64,000 bases of DNA from NCBI RefSeq assembly GCF_000187895.1, contig NZ_DS990132.1, positions 84,377-148,376 of the forward strand. The letters run 5' to 3'. Below, in pieces: positions 24,679 through 34,245 of the stretch. Position 1 is the first letter of the stretch, and each line of letters starts with the position of its first letter. The notes below the pieces were generated by a model. It was not told the DNA's origin. It saw only the letters and a list, made by a program, of their open reading frames with translations, and did not search any database. Origin of the DNA: Phocaeicola plebeius DSM 17135. GTDB lineage: Bacteria > Bacteroidota > Bacteroidia > Bacteroidales > Bacteroidaceae. Made by a program: the position numbers and the translations under genes.

Positions 24679-25022
24679 AGCTTTAGTTGTTTTTAAAGTT
24701 GAATTTTAATTGGTGGCAAAGATATAAAAAATCATCAATATACAAATGTTTTTTCTAAAAAACGCGCAGATATTAAAAAAGAATAAGAATTGGTTTCTTT
24801 AAATGAAATAAAATAAGGTATATCGAGAGGAATTCTTAAATAAATGAATGTTGAAAAAGGTCTTTCTGTAGGAGGAGAAAAGTTGAAAGCGTGGAGGTTT
24901 GTAGGGGGAGAAGCAGTAGGAATATATATAGTATATAGAAATAATGGAGGTGATAAACTGACAACAAAAAATGTGTTGTTTCTTACGAATAATAATTTAT
25001 TCGAAAAAAAAGTGTCATTTTA
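24679..25022. other. AT-rich intergenic region without a convincing gene
   Basis: Between the divergent GH109-type gene and the ilv promoter. A 72-codon frame at 24844-25062 is open but has an AT-driven composition and ends inside the ilv promoter, so I do not call it a gene. Confidence 0.5.
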
Positions 25023-25053
25023 TTTGCATGTTACAAAAAACCCTTTACCTTTG
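25023..25053 (+). promoter_or_regulatory. Bacteroides-type promoter of the ilv operon
   Basis: TTTG (25023-25026) and TACCTTTG (25046-25053) are separated by 19 bases, matching the Bacteroidales -33/-7 consensus (TTTG, 19-21 bases, TAnnTTTG). The start of transcription would be about 25060, some 25 bases before the leader peptide. Confidence 0.75.
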
Positions 25054-25085
25054 CATCTGTAAACAAAAAACGAGAAGAGACAGAT

Positions 25086-25181
25086 ATGATTACACTGAAT
25101 ACATTGGTAAACCTGGCAGTCCTGCATATTATTCGCGTCGTGGTCGTGGCACCAAGAGGTGAGAAGGTTTCGTGTATGTAA
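25086..25181 (+). CDS. ilv operon leader peptide (attenuation)
   Basis: A 31-codon frame starting at ATG 25086. Of its 31 residues, 4 are Leu, 3 Ile and 7 Val, including the run VVVV (GTC GTG GTC GTG), and the part LVNLAVLHIIRVVVV (residues 7-21) consists largely of branched-chain residues. This is the composition of ilv leader peptides: ribosome stalling at these codons when the charged tRNAs are scarce would change folding of the downstream RNA. It lies right after the promoter and before the terminator hairpin at 25204-25239. Confidence 0.85.
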   Translation: MITLNTLVNLAVLHIIRVVVVAPRGEKVSCM

Positions 25182-25239
25182 TCATGCAGTTATGATAATA
25201 TGGAAAGCCTTTCTCACCAGACGATGAGAGAGGCTTTTT
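25159..25239 (+). promoter_or_regulatory. Transcription attenuator (antiterminator and terminator) of ilvD
   Basis: Terminator: AAAGCCTTTCTCA (25204-25216) pairs with TGAGAGAGGCTTT (25225-25237) with a single G-T position, followed by T-run 25235-25239. Antiterminator: GGTGAGAAGG (25159-25168), inside the leader-peptide gene, can pair with CCTTTCTCACC (25208-25218) with one bulge, using the left arm of the terminator. The two foldings exclude each other. A ribosome stalled on the upstream Ile/Val codons would leave the antiterminator free. Confidence 0.8.
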
Positions 25240-25257
25240 AATTAAAGAGTGAGGAAA

Positions 25258-27060
25258 ATGAAACATCAGTTACGTAGTTCGATGAGCACGGAAGGTCGCC
25301 GCATGGCAGGTGCCAGAGCGTTGTGGGTGGCCAATGGAATGAAAAAGGAAATGATGGGAAAACCGATTATCGCCATCGTGAATTCTTTTACACAATTTGT
25401 ACCGGGGCATACTCACCTGCATGAAATCGGTCAGCAGGTCAAGGCAGAAATTGAGAAGCTGGGATGCTTTGCGGCTGAATTTAATACCATTGCCATCGAC
25501 GACGGAATCGCGATGGGGCATGACGGAATGTTGTATTCTTTGCCTTCGCGCGACATCATCGCCGACAGCATAGAATATATGGTGAATGCACACAAGGCAG
25601 ATGCGATGGTATGTATCTCCAACTGTGACAAAATTACCCCGGGGATGCTGATGGCGTCCATGCGTCTGAATATTCCTACTGTGTTCGTGTCTGGCGGACC
25701 GATGGAGGCTGGAGAGTGGGGCGGACAGCATCTGGATTTGATTGATGCCATGATTAAGTCGGCCGATTCTACGGTGAGCGATGAAGACGTAGCTGAAATT
25801 GAACGTCATGCTTGTCCGGGATGCGGAAGCTGCTCGGGTATGTTTACTGCCAACTCTATGAACTGCCTGAATGAGGCCATCGGTCTGGCACTTCCGGGAA
25901 ATGGTACCATCTTGGCTACTCATGCCAACCGTAAGCAGTTGTTCAAGGATGCAGCCGCATTGATTGTAAAGAATGCTTATAAATATTATGAGGAAGGAGA
26001 CGACAGTGTGCTGCCACGCAGTATCGCCACTCGTCAGGCTTTTCTGAACGCCATGACGCTCGACATTGCCATGGGTGGTTCTACCAATACGGTGCTTCAC
26101 CTGCTGGCTGTGGCTCACGAAGCGGAGGTGGATTTCAAGATGGACGACATTGATATGTTGTCACGTCGGGTGCCTTGTCTTTGCAAGGTGGCTCCCAATA
26201 CACAGAAGTACCACATTCAGGATGTGAACCGTGCCGGAGGTATCCTGAACATTCTGGGTGAACTGGCCAAAGGCGGATTGCTGGATACTACGGTTCGCCG
26301 TGTAGACGGTACGACACTGGCGGAAGCTATTGCAAAATATGCTGTTTGTGTACCGGAAGTCGATGCAGAAGCACAGCGCATTTATTCAAGTGCACCGGGC
26401 GGAAAGTTCTGTATTCAGTTAGGCGCACAGAATGCCACTTATAAGGAACTGGATACCGACCGTGCCAACGGATGTATCCGCGATTTGCAGCATGCGTACA
26501 GCAAGGATGGTGGCTTGGCTGTATTGAAAGGAAACATCGCACAGGATGGCTGTGTGGTAAAAACAGCCGGAGTAGATGAAAGCATCTGGAAGTTCTCCGG
26601 ACCGGCCAAGGTGTTCGATTCACAGGAAGCTGCCTGTGAGGGAATCTTGGGAGGTAAGGTTGTGAGCGGCGATGTAGTAGTCATTACTCACGAAGGTCCG
26701 AAAGGTGGTCCGGGTATGCAGGAGATGCTGTATCCTACCTCTTATATTAAATCCAAACATTTGGGTAAAGAATGTGCGCTGATTACCGACGGACGTTTCA
26801 GTGGAGGAACTTCCGGACTGAGTATCGGACATATTTCTCCGGAAGCTGCTGCCGGAGGTAACATCGGTAAGATTGTAGATGGTGACATCATTGAAATAGA
26901 TATTCCTAACCGCTCTATCAATGTGAAGCTCTCGGATGAAGAACTGGCTCAGCGTCCGATGACACCGGTGACACGCGACCGGAAAGTTTCGAAGGCACTT
27001 AAGGCATACGCCAGCATGGTGAGTTCAGCAGATAAAGGTGGAGTGAGAATCGTAGAATAA
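25258..27060 (+). CDS. ilvD: Dihydroxy-acid dehydratase
   Basis: A 600-residue enzyme that converts 2,3-dihydroxy-isovalerate (and -methylvalerate) to the 2-keto acids of valine and isoleucine; it uses an Fe-S cluster and Mg. The cluster ligands are visible: [11 protein letters not shown] (about residue 122) and [11 protein letters not shown] (about 185-195), with the first Cys earlier in the chain replaced by the usual Asp-containing [11 protein letters not shown] block. The C-terminal part has [20 protein letters not shown], typical of the IlvD/Edd family. The start is taken as the ATG at 25258 rather than a GTG 9 bases upstream. First gene of the attenuated operon. Confidence 0.97.
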   Translation: MKHQLRSSMSTEGRRMAGARALWVANGMKKEMMGKPIIAIVNSFTQFVPGHTHLHEIGQQVKAEIEKLGCFAAEFNTIAIDDGIAMGHDGMLYSLPSRDIIADSIEYMVNAHKADAMVCISNCDKITPGMLMASMRLNIPTVFVSGGPMEAGEWGGQHLDLIDAMIKSADSTVSDEDVAEIERHACPGCGSCSGMFTANSMNCLNEAIGLALPGNGTILATHANRKQLFKDAAALIVKNAYKYYEEGDDSVLPRSIATRQAFLNAMTLDIAMGGSTNTVLHLLAVAHEAEVDFKMDDIDMLSRRVPCLCKVAPNTQKYHIQDVNRAGGILNILGELAKGGLLDTTVRRVDGTTLAEAIAKYAVCVPEVDAEAQRIYSSAPGGKFCIQLGAQNATYKELDTDRANGCIRDLQHAYSKDGGLAVLKGNIAQDGCVVKTAGVDESIWKFSGPAKVFDSQEAACEGILGGKVVSGDVVVITHEGPKGGPGMQEMLYPTSYIKSKHLGKECALITDGRFSGGTSGLSIGHISPEAAAGGNIGKIVDGDIIEIDIPNRSINVKLSDEELAQRPMTPVTRDRKVSKALKAYASMVSSADKGGVRIVE

Positions 27061-27070
27061 AGAGAGGCTT

Positions 27071-28768
27071 ATGAGTAAAGAAAAAATATCAGGTTCGGAA
27101 GCATTGATGCGCTCTTTGGAGCATGAAGGTGTGAAGACGCTTTTCGGCTATCCGGGAGGGGCTATCATGCCGGTATTCGATGCGTTGTATGACCATCGCG
27201 ACAGATTGAATCACATTCTGGTTCGTCATGAACAAGGGGCTGCACATGCGGCTCAAGGTTTTGCCCGTGTATCGGGAGAAGTGGGTGTTTGCCTGGTGAC
27301 AAGTGGTCCGGGGGCTACCAATACCATTACAGGAATAGCCGATGCCATGATTGACAGTACACCGATTGTGGTGATTGCCGGTCAGGTGGGAGCTGGGTTG
27401 TTGGGTACGGATGCCTTTCAGGAAGTTGACTTGGTGGGCGTGACGCAGCCGATTTCCAAATGGAGCTATCAGATTCGCCGTGCGGAGGATGTGGCTTGGG
27501 CAGTGGCTCGTGCGTTTTATATCGCACGTAGTGGACGTCCGGGACCGGTGGTACTCGACTTTGCCAAGAATGCGCAGGTGGACATGACGGATTATGAGCC
27601 GGTAAACGTCGATTTCATTCGCAGTTATGACCCGGATCCTGAAACTGATTCTACGGCAGTAGCTGAGGCGGTTGCCTTAATCAATGCAGCTAAACGTCCG
27701 TTGGTGCTGGTTGGCCAGGGAGTAGAATTGGGTAATGCTCAGAAAGAGTTGCAAAATTTTGTAGAAAAGGCAGATATCCCGTGTGGATGCACCTTGCTGG
27801 GTTTGTCGGCTTTGCCAAGCAATCATCGCCTGAATAAAGGTATGCTGGGTATGCACGGTAATTTAGGCCCGAATGTGAAGACCAACGAATGTGATGTGCT
27901 GATTGCCGTAGGTATGCGTTTCGATGACCGTGTGACGGGAAAACTGGAAACGTACGCCAAGCAGGCCAAAATAATTCATCTGGATGTAGACCCTTCAGAA
28001 ATCGGAAAGAATGTGGCGGTAGATGTACCGGTATTAGGAAACTGCAAACGCACCTTGTCTTTACTTACTGAATTGATTCAGCCGCAGAAACATGAGGAAT
28101 GGATTGCAAGTTTCAAGCCATACGAGGAGAAGGAATTCAATCAGGTAATCGAAAAAGAAGTATTCCCGAAGGACGGACCGATTAATATGGGTGAAGTGGT
28201 AAATGCAGTCAGCGAAGCTACCCATAATGAAGCGATTCTGGTGACCGATGTAGGTCAGAACCAGATGATGGCTTGCCGTTATTTCAAATTCACTAAACCT
28301 CGCAGTATCGTCACTTCCGGTGGTATGGGAACCATGGGCTTCTGTCTTCCGGCTGCCATTGGTGCGACATTCGGTCGTCCGGATCGTACGGTGTGTGCCT
28401 TTATGGGTGACGGAGGTTTACAGATGACCATGCAGGAACTGGGTACGGTGATGGAACAGAAGTCTCCGGTTAAGATTATATTGATGAACAACAATTACTT
28501 GGGTAATGTGCGTCAGTGGCAGGCTATGTTCTTTAATCGCCGTTACTCCTTTACTCCGATGATGAATCCGGATTACATGCAGATTGCTTCGGCTTATGGA
28601 ATTGCTTCACGAAGAGTGATGAGCCGTGAGGAACTGAACGACGGCATTCAGGAAATGTTGTCGACCGACGGTCCTTTCCTGTTGGAGGTTTGTGTGGTAG
28701 AAGAAGGAAACGTGTTGCCGATGACTCCTCCGGGAAGTTCGGTCAACTATATGTTAATGGAATGTTGA
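27071..28768 (+). CDS. ilvB: Acetolactate synthase, large catalytic subunit
   Basis: A 565-residue thiamine diphosphate enzyme that condenses pyruvate with pyruvate or 2-ketobutyrate, the first common step of valine and isoleucine synthesis. The N-terminal domain has GYPGGAIMPVFDAL and the catalytic Glu in VRHEQGAAHAAQGFAR; the central domain has GMLGMHG; the C-terminal domain has the ThDP motif GDGGLQMTMQELGT with MNNNYLGNVRQWQ. Length agrees with bacterial IlvB/IlvI. It lies 10 bases after ilvD and 19 bases before the regulatory subunit gene. Confidence 0.97.
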   Translation: MSKEKISGSEALMRSLEHEGVKTLFGYPGGAIMPVFDALYDHRDRLNHILVRHEQGAAHAAQGFARVSGEVGVCLVTSGPGATNTITGIADAMIDSTPIVVIAGQVGAGLLGTDAFQEVDLVGVTQPISKWSYQIRRAEDVAWAVARAFYIARSGRPGPVVLDFAKNAQVDMTDYEPVNVDFIRSYDPDPETDSTAVAEAVALINAAKRPLVLVGQGVELGNAQKELQNFVEKADIPCGCTLLGLSALPSNHRLNKGMLGMHGNLGPNVKTNECDVLIAVGMRFDDRVTGKLETYAKQAKIIHLDVDPSEIGKNVAVDVPVLGNCKRTLSLLTELIQPQKHEEWIASFKPYEEKEFNQVIEKEVFPKDGPINMGEVVNAVSEATHNEAILVTDVGQNQMMACRYFKFTKPRSIVTSGGMGTMGFCLPAAIGATFGRPDRTVCAFMGDGGLQMTMQELGTVMEQKSPVKIILMNNNYLGNVRQWQAMFFNRRYSFTPMMNPDYMQIASAYGIASRRVMSREELNDGIQEMLSTDGPFLLEVCVVEEGNVLPMTPPGSSVNYMLMEC

Positions 28769-28787
28769 GAGGAGAAGGAGGTGAATT

Positions 28788-29345
28788 ATGAATAGCAACA
28801 AGACTTTATATACAATCATCGTTCATTCGGAAAACATTGCCGGTATATTGAATCAGATTACGGCTGTGTTTACCCGTCGTCAGATAAACATTGAAAGTCT
28901 GAATGTGTCGGCTTCTTCCATAAAGGGAGTGCACAAATATACCATTACTTGCTGGACTACTCCAGATGTGATAGATAAGGTGGTGACACAAATCGAGAAG
29001 AAGATAGACGTGATTCAGGCGCATTATTTCACGGATAAGGAGATTTTCCAGCGTGAAGTAGCCATGTACAAGGTTGCTACTCCGGAGTTTCAGGCCAATC
29101 CGGAAGCTTCGAAGGTGATTCGTCGTTACAGTGCTCATATCGTAGAGGTGAATCCTACTTTTTCAATCGTGGAAATGGTGGGAATGAGCGATGACATCAC
29201 GTCGTTGTATCAGGAACTGAAACAGCTGAACTGTGTGTTGCAGTTTGTACGCTCCGGGCGTATTGCCGTTTCGACAAGTTGCTTTGAACGGGTGAATGAG
29301 TACCTGGCACACCGCGAAGAACGGTATCAGAATCAAAAAGATTGA
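28788..29345 (+). CDS. ilvN: Acetolactate synthase, small regulatory subunit
   Basis: A 185-residue subunit. An ACT domain at residues about 5-80 (YTIIVHSENIAGILNQITAVFTRRQINIESLNV) would bind valine and transmit feedback inhibition to IlvB. The second half (about 85-175) is the C-terminal ACT-like part that activates the catalytic subunit, a length typical of IlvH/IlvN long forms. It starts 19 bases after ilvB and stops 3 bases before the thioesterase gene, so all are co-translated. Confidence 0.95.
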   Translation: MNSNKTLYTIIVHSENIAGILNQITAVFTRRQINIESLNVSASSIKGVHKYTITCWTTPDVIDKVVTQIEKKIDVIQAHYFTDKEIFQREVAMYKVATPEFQANPEASKVIRRYSAHIVEVNPTFSIVEMVGMSDDITSLYQELKQLNCVLQFVRSGRIAVSTSCFERVNEYLAHREERYQNQKD

Positions 29346-29348
29346 GAT

Positions 29349-30095
29349 ATGACAGAGGACAGTAAAGTTGGAACTTACCGGTTTGTAGCCGAACCGTTTC
29401 ATGTGGATTTTATGGAACGGCTGACCATGGGCGTATTGGGCAACCATTTGCTGAACTGCGCCGGGTTTCATGCAGCCGACAGAGGATTTGGTATTGCCAC
29501 GCTGAATGAGAATCATTACACGTGGGTACTTTCCCGACTGGCAATTGAACTGGAGGATATGCCTCGCGCATACGAAAGTTTCTCCATACAGACGTGGGTG
29601 GAAAATGTGTACCGTCTGTTTACGGACCGAAATTTTGCCATCCTGGATAAAGACGGAAAAGCCATTGGTTATGCTCGTTCGATATGGGCCATGATCAGTA
29701 TGGAAACCCGCAAGCCGGCCGATTTGCTGACACTGCACGGCGGGTCGATAGTTGACTATGTGTGCGTGAAGGACTGTCCGATTGACAAACCCGGACGCAT
29801 CAAGGTGAGTCATCCGGAGCTGGTGGGCGAATGTCAGGTGAAATACAGTGACATTGACTTGAACGGCCACGTGAACAGTATCAAGTACATCGAGCATATT
29901 CTGGATTTGTTCCCTATGGAAATGTTCCGTGAAAAGCGTATCCGTAGGTTTGAGATGGCCTATGTGGCTGAAAGTTATTACGGAGATACCTTGAGCTTCT
30001 ATCGGGAGCAGACGGGCGAAAACGAATACGATGTAGAGGTGAAGAAAAACGGCTCGGAGGTCGTAGTCCGGAGTAAAGTGATTTTTAGAGATTAA
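29349..30095 (+). CDS. Acyl-ACP thioesterase (FatA/TesA-like, double hotdog)
   Basis: A 248-residue protein of the acyl-ACP thioesterase family, with two hotdog folds. The first half has FHVDFMERLTMGVLGNHLLN and GIATLNENHYTWVLSRLAIE; the second half has the catalytic segment YSDIDLNGHVNSIKYIEHIL, with the family-type Asp, Asn and His. It hydrolyses acyl-ACP to release fatty acids. Being between ilvN and ilvC, 3 bases after ilvN, ties it to branched-chain metabolism: Bacteroidales make iso- and anteiso-fatty acids from ilv/leu keto acids. Substrate preference for branched acyl chains is inference. Confidence 0.9.
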   Translation: MTEDSKVGTYRFVAEPFHVDFMERLTMGVLGNHLLNCAGFHAADRGFGIATLNENHYTWVLSRLAIELEDMPRAYESFSIQTWVENVYRLFTDRNFAILDKDGKAIGYARSIWAMISMETRKPADLLTLHGGSIVDYVCVKDCPIDKPGRIKVSHPELVGECQVKYSDIDLNGHVNSIKYIEHILDLFPMEMFREKRIRRFEMAYVAESYYGDTLSFYREQTGENEYDVEVKKNGSEVVVRSKVIFRD

Positions 30096-30149
30096 CATTA
30101 TACTAACAACTAGCAGCTTCAGGCTGCGTAAAAAGATTGTAAGAAAATT

Positions 30150-31193
30150 ATGGCACAAATGAATTTTGGCGGAGTTATTGAAAATGTAATGACCCGCGAA
30201 GAGTTTCCATTGGAAAAAGCACGTGAAGTATTGAAAGACGAAACCATTGCAGTTATCGGTTACGGTGTACAGGGACCGGGCCAGTCTTTGAACCTGCGTG
30301 ACAACGGTTTCAACGTCATTGTCGGACAGCGTCAGGGTAAGACCTATGACAAAGCTGTGGCTGACGGATGGGTACCGGGAGAAACTTTGTTCAGCATTGA
30401 AGAAGCTTGCCAGAAAGCTACTATAATTATGTGTTTGTTGTCGGATGCAGCTGTGATTTCTGTATGGCCTACTATCAAGCCTTGTCTGACTGCAGGAAAA
30501 GCACTGTACTTCTCTCACGGTTTCGCCATCACTTGGAATGACCGTACTGGCGTAGTTCCTCCGACAGATGTAGATGTAATCATGGTAGCTCCGAAAGGTT
30601 CAGGTACTTCTTTGCGTACCATGTTCCTGGAAGGCCGTGGCTTGAACTCTTCTTATGCTATCTACCAGGATGCTACGGGTAAGGCATACGAACGTACCAT
30701 CGCATTGGGTATCGGTATCGGTTCAGGTTATTTGTTTGAAACTACTTTCCAGCGTGAAGCTACTTCTGACTTGACTGGCGAACGTGGTTCTTTGATGGGA
30801 GCTATCCAGGGATTGCTGCTGGCACAGTATGAAGTACTTCGTGAAAACGGACATACTCCGTCGGAAGCATTCAATGAAACAGTTGAAGAGCTGACTCAGT
30901 CATTGATGCCGCTGTTTGCAAAGAACGGTATGGACTGGATGTATGCTAACTGCTCTACTACTGCACAGCGTGGTGCACTTGACTGGATGGGCCCGTTCCA
31001 CGATGCTATCAAACCGGTTGTACAGAAATTGTATCAAAGCGTGAAGTCAGGAAACGAAGCTCAGATTTCTATCGACAGCAACTCTCAGCCTGACTATCGT
31101 GAAAAACTGAATGCAGAACTGAAGGCATTGCGTGAAAGCGAAATGTGGCAGACTGCAGTAACCGTACGTAAACTTCGTCCGGAAAACAACTGA
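30150..31193 (+). CDS. ilvC: Ketol-acid reductoisomerase
   Basis: A 347-residue class I-size enzyme that rearranges and reduces acetolactate or acetohydroxybutyrate with NADPH. The Rossmann motif is IAVIGYGVQGPGQSLNLRD, followed by a basic QRQGK that would bind the NADPH phosphate. Later segments (VIMVAPKGSGTSLRTMF, the metal-binding Asp/Glu region around DLTGERGSLMGAIQG, and EELTQSLMPL) match the family. It is the last gene of the operon, after a 54-base gap with a small hairpin (GCAGC at 30113-30117, GCTGC at 30123-30127), and before the terminator at 31222. Confidence 0.97.
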   Translation: MAQMNFGGVIENVMTREEFPLEKAREVLKDETIAVIGYGVQGPGQSLNLRDNGFNVIVGQRQGKTYDKAVADGWVPGETLFSIEEACQKATIIMCLLSDAAVISVWPTIKPCLTAGKALYFSHGFAITWNDRTGVVPPTDVDVIMVAPKGSGTSLRTMFLEGRGLNSSYAIYQDATGKAYERTIALGIGIGSGYLFETTFQREATSDLTGERGSLMGAIQGLLLAQYEVLRENGHTPSEAFNETVEELTQSLMPLFAKNGMDWMYANCSTTAQRGALDWMGPFHDAIKPVVQKLYQSVKSGNEAQISIDSNSQPDYREKLNAELKALRESEMWQTAVTVRKLRPENN

Positions 31194-31221
31194 TAAAAGT
31201 CAGTCGAAAATAAATGCATTG

Positions 31222-31259
31222 GCCGTCTGGTATCTGAAAGATGCCGGACGGCTTTTTTT
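31222..31259 (+). terminator. Strong intrinsic terminator of the ilv operon
   Basis: GCCGTCTGGTATC (31222-31234) pairs with GATGCCGGACGGC (31240-31252), one mismatch, 5-base loop, followed by T7 (31253-31259). It begins 28 bases after the ilvC stop. Confidence 0.9.
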
Positions 31260-31319
31260 ATTTGGATGAACAAGAATCTGTGATATTTTGTACCTTTGTG
31301 GCAACCCTATAGAATGTAT

Positions 31320-34193
31320 ATGAATAAATTTGCTATTTTGCTGCTGGGCTTTCTTTGCCTGGCAGGGGCGGTGTCCGGACAAAGTCTGGAACAGACCACA
31401 GAGCAACGTCTGAAAGATTTTTTTACCAGTTATGAGACTTCGTATGCCCGTATCGGTAAGTGCAAGCTGGAACGTTTTGAGGTGGAGCATGAGAAGAAGG
31501 TATTGCGTGTGTATGCCAATCCGGCTTTTGGCTATCAGCCGTTTACGGAAGAAAACGTATCGGCTATCTACCGTTTGTTGAAACAGTCGCTACCGGGACC
31601 GGTGAATTATTATACCTTGCAGGTGTATGCCGACGGCAAGCTCATTGAAGACCTGGTGCCCAATGCGTATCGCAAGAAACAGGACAAGACGCGTCTGTAT
31701 GGCAAGCTGGAGGCAAAGGGAAATCCGTGGGTGACGAATGTGTCACGTCCGTATGAAATCAGCCGGGGGCTGGAGGGACGGCATATAGCCTTGTGGCAAA
31801 GCCATGGAAAGGTGTACCGGAACGAGCGGAATGAGTGGCGCTGGCAGCGGCCCAGACTATTCTGTACTACGGAAGACCTGTTTACGCAGTCGTTCGTGGT
31901 GCCTTACCTGATTCCGATGCTGGAGAATGCTGGGGCAGTGGTTTTTACGCCACGTGAGCGCGACTGGCAGCGTCATGAAGTGATTGTGGATAACAATACC
32001 TGCACAAAAGGCAGTCATTATCTGGAAGTGGAAGATAAAAAATATCGCTGGCAGGATACCGACAAACCGGGTTTTGCCCAGAAATACCAGCAGTATCCCG
32101 ACAATTATAATCCGTTTACAGACGGTACCGCCCGCTTTATTCCTACTCAGGGACAGCCGGAAAAGGCTTTTGCTGAATGGATTCCTGATATTCCGGAAAA
32201 AGGGAGATATGCGGTATACGTAAGTTATCAGACCCTGCCGGAGAGCGTGTCGGATGCCAAGTACCTGGTGTTTCATAATGGTGGGGTGACAGAGTTCAAG
32301 GTCAACCAGCAGATGGGAGGGGGAACTTGGGTATATTTAGGTACCTTTGAATTTGATAAAGGACGGAACGACTACGGCATGGTGGTGCTGAGTAACGAAA
32401 GTTCCCAGAAAGGAGTGGTTTGTGCCGATGCCGTCCGTTTTGGTGGCGGTATGGGAAACATTGTGCGGGGCGGACAAGTGAGCGGAGTCCCCCGTTATCT
32501 GGAAGGAGCGCGCTACTGGGCGCAGTGGGCCGGAATGCCTTATCCGGTATACAGCAAGAGTGAAGGAAAGAATGATTATACGGACGACATTAATGCCCGC
32601 TCGCTGACGGTGAATTACCTGAGTGGCGGTTCAGTATACAATCCGTCGGAAGAAGGACTGAAGGTACCGTTTGAAATGACACTGGGACTGCATAGTGATG
32701 CCGGATTCAATACCGATGATGAACTGGTGGGTTCGCTGGGCATTTATACCACAGATTTCAATGACGGAAAGCTGAACAGTGGCGTATCCCGTTATGCTTC
32801 GCGCGACCTGACCGACATGGTACTGACCGGATTGCAGCGTGACATCTCTTCCCGTTTTGGCGTGCAGTGGGCCAGACGAAGCATGTGGAACCGGAACTAT
32901 AGTGAAACCCGTCTGCCGGCTGTGCCTTCCATGATTCTGGAACTGCTCTCACACCAGAATTTTGCCGATATGAAGTGGGGGCATAATCCGGATTTCAAGT
33001 TTACGGTGGGACGCTCCGTGTATAAGTCTGTGCTGAAGTATCTTTCTACCATGCACGGTACGGACTATGTGGTGCAGCCGCTTCCGGTGAATCACTTTGC
33101 CATCTGTGAAGGAAAGAAGAAAAATACCTTTACGCTGAACTGGAATCCGGTGGAGGATGTGATGGAACCCACTGCCAAGCCGCAGGGATACATTGTCTAT
33201 ACACGTATCGGTTATGGAGGATTCGATAATGGGGTGTATGTGCGTAAGCCGGAATATACGGTGAAAGTGGAGCCGGGACTAGTCTACAGCTTCAAGGTGA
33301 CGGCCGTGAACCGGGGAGGGGAGAGTTTCCCTTCCGAAATTCTGTCTGCCTATAAAGCCAAGAGAAGTAAAGGTACCCTGCTTATCGTCAACGGGTTCGA
33401 TGCTACATCGGGACCGGCAGAAGTCAACTCTGCTCTGTTGCAAGGGTTCGACCTGAAGGCCGATCCGGGAATTCCCGACGGACAGACACCTGCTTATTGC
33501 GGATACCAGCAGGGATTCAACCGCGACAAAGCCGGACTGGAAACGGGCGACGGACTGGGAGTAAGTGATGATGTCTTGGAAGGAAGACTGATTGCAGGCA
33601 ATACCCGTGACTATGTATTCGTGCATGGCAAGGCCATTCAGCGTGCCGGACGCTATTCGTTCGTGTCATGCAGCGATGAAACCCTGGAAAGTGGAAGTAC
33701 CGATTTGACTCACTATGACATGGTCGATGTGATCTGTGGTGCCGATGCCAAGACCTTTTCCACTTCCATGCGAGAAGCACTGGCCGGTTATTGCCGTCAG
33801 GGAGGCCGTTTGCTAGTCAGCGGTTCGAAGTGGGGAGCGAATTTGCAGAAAGACGATTTCGGCAAGAACGTGTTGAAATGCACGTACGGAGGTCGTTTCA
33901 GTAACCTTTCTTCCGCTCCGGTGAAGGGAGCCGGTACAAGCTTCCGTATTCAGGGTGGAGCCAATGAAAGCATTTACGCCGTTCCATCCATGGAGTGTGT
34001 CATGCCGGTGGAAGGAGCTTACTCTGCGTTTGCCTATACCAATGGAAATTACGGTAGCGGTACGGTTTATCGTGGAGAAGATTATCGTACTTTTGTGCTG
34101 GGATTCCCTTTGGAATGTGTGGAGAATACAGACGTTCGCACTTACCTCATGCAGACTATTGTACAAACCCTGTTGTCCAAAAAACGGCGGTAG
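31320..34193 (+). CDS. Secreted amidase-like protein with golvesin-type and fibronectin-type domains
   Basis: 957 residues from the ATG at 31320, with signal peptide (MNKFAILLLGFLCLAGAVSG). A TTG start further upstream (31296) would overlap the TACCTTTG box at 31291-31298 and is rejected. The N-terminal domain and the segments LGLHSDAGF and PAVPSMILELLSHQNF resemble the Amidase_3 (N-acetylmuramoyl-L-alanine amidase) zinc site, although the first motif (IALWQSHGKVY) is unusual. A golvesin C-terminal-like domain (VEDKKYRWQDTD to FEFDKGRND) is inserted at about 235-360, a fibronectin type III-like part lies near 640-690, and a flavodoxin-like C-terminal end follows. It probably acts on peptidoglycan or polysaccharide in the periplasm; substrate unknown. 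Confidence 0.75.
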   Translation: MNKFAILLLGFLCLAGAVSGQSLEQTTEQRLKDFFTSYETSYARIGKCKLERFEVEHEKKVLRVYANPAFGYQPFTEENVSAIYRLLKQSLPGPVNYYTLQVYADGKLIEDLVPNAYRKKQDKTRLYGKLEAKGNPWVTNVSRPYEISRGLEGRHIALWQSHGKVYRNERNEWRWQRPRLFCTTEDLFTQSFVVPYLIPMLENAGAVVFTPRERDWQRHEVIVDNNTCTKGSHYLEVEDKKYRWQDTDKPGFAQKYQQYPDNYNPFTDGTARFIPTQGQPEKAFAEWIPDIPEKGRYAVYVSYQTLPESVSDAKYLVFHNGGVTEFKVNQQMGGGTWVYLGTFEFDKGRNDYGMVVLSNESSQKGVVCADAVRFGGGMGNIVRGGQVSGVPRYLEGARYWAQWAGMPYPVYSKSEGKNDYTDDINARSLTVNYLSGGSVYNPSEEGLKVPFEMTLGLHSDAGFNTDDELVGSLGIYTTDFNDGKLNSGVSRYASRDLTDMVLTGLQRDISSRFGVQWARRSMWNRNYSETRLPAVPSMILELLSHQNFADMKWGHNPDFKFTVGRSVYKSVLKYLSTMHGTDYVVQPLPVNHFAICEGKKKNTFTLNWNPVEDVMEPTAKPQGYIVYTRIGYGGFDNGVYVRKPEYTVKVEPGLVYSFKVTAVNRGGESFPSEILSAYKAKRSKGTLLIVNGFDATSGPAEVNSALLQGFDLKADPGIPDGQTPAYCGYQQGFNRDKAGLETGDGLGVSDDVLEGRLIAGNTRDYVFVHGKAIQRAGRYSFVSCSDETLESGSTDLTHYDMVDVICGADAKTFSTSMREALAGYCRQGGRLLVSGSKWGANLQKDDFGKNVLKCTYGGRFSNLSSAPVKGAGTSFRIQGGANESIYAVPSMECVMPVEGAYSAFAYTNGNYGSGTVYRGEDYRTFVLGFPLECVENTDVRTYLMQTIVQTLLSKKRR

Positions 34194-34245
34194 GGCAAGT
34201 CATAAAAAAGGAATGTAATATTAAGAATAAAATAAGAGTGACAAT

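Noticed and set aside
24844..25062. A 72-codon frame upstream of ilvD
   Set aside because: It runs into the ilv promoter, has AT-driven composition and no family pattern; the leader peptide at 25086 explains the region better.
29163..30518. A 451-codon minus-strand frame across ilvN, thioesterase and ilvC
   Set aside because: Antisense to three well-recognised genes, with low-complexity His/Phe/Val composition and no domain pattern.
31296..31319. A TTG start at 31296 for the amidase-like protein
   Set aside because: The TTG overlaps a TACCTTTG -7-like box, and the ATG at 31320 starts a normal signal peptide.
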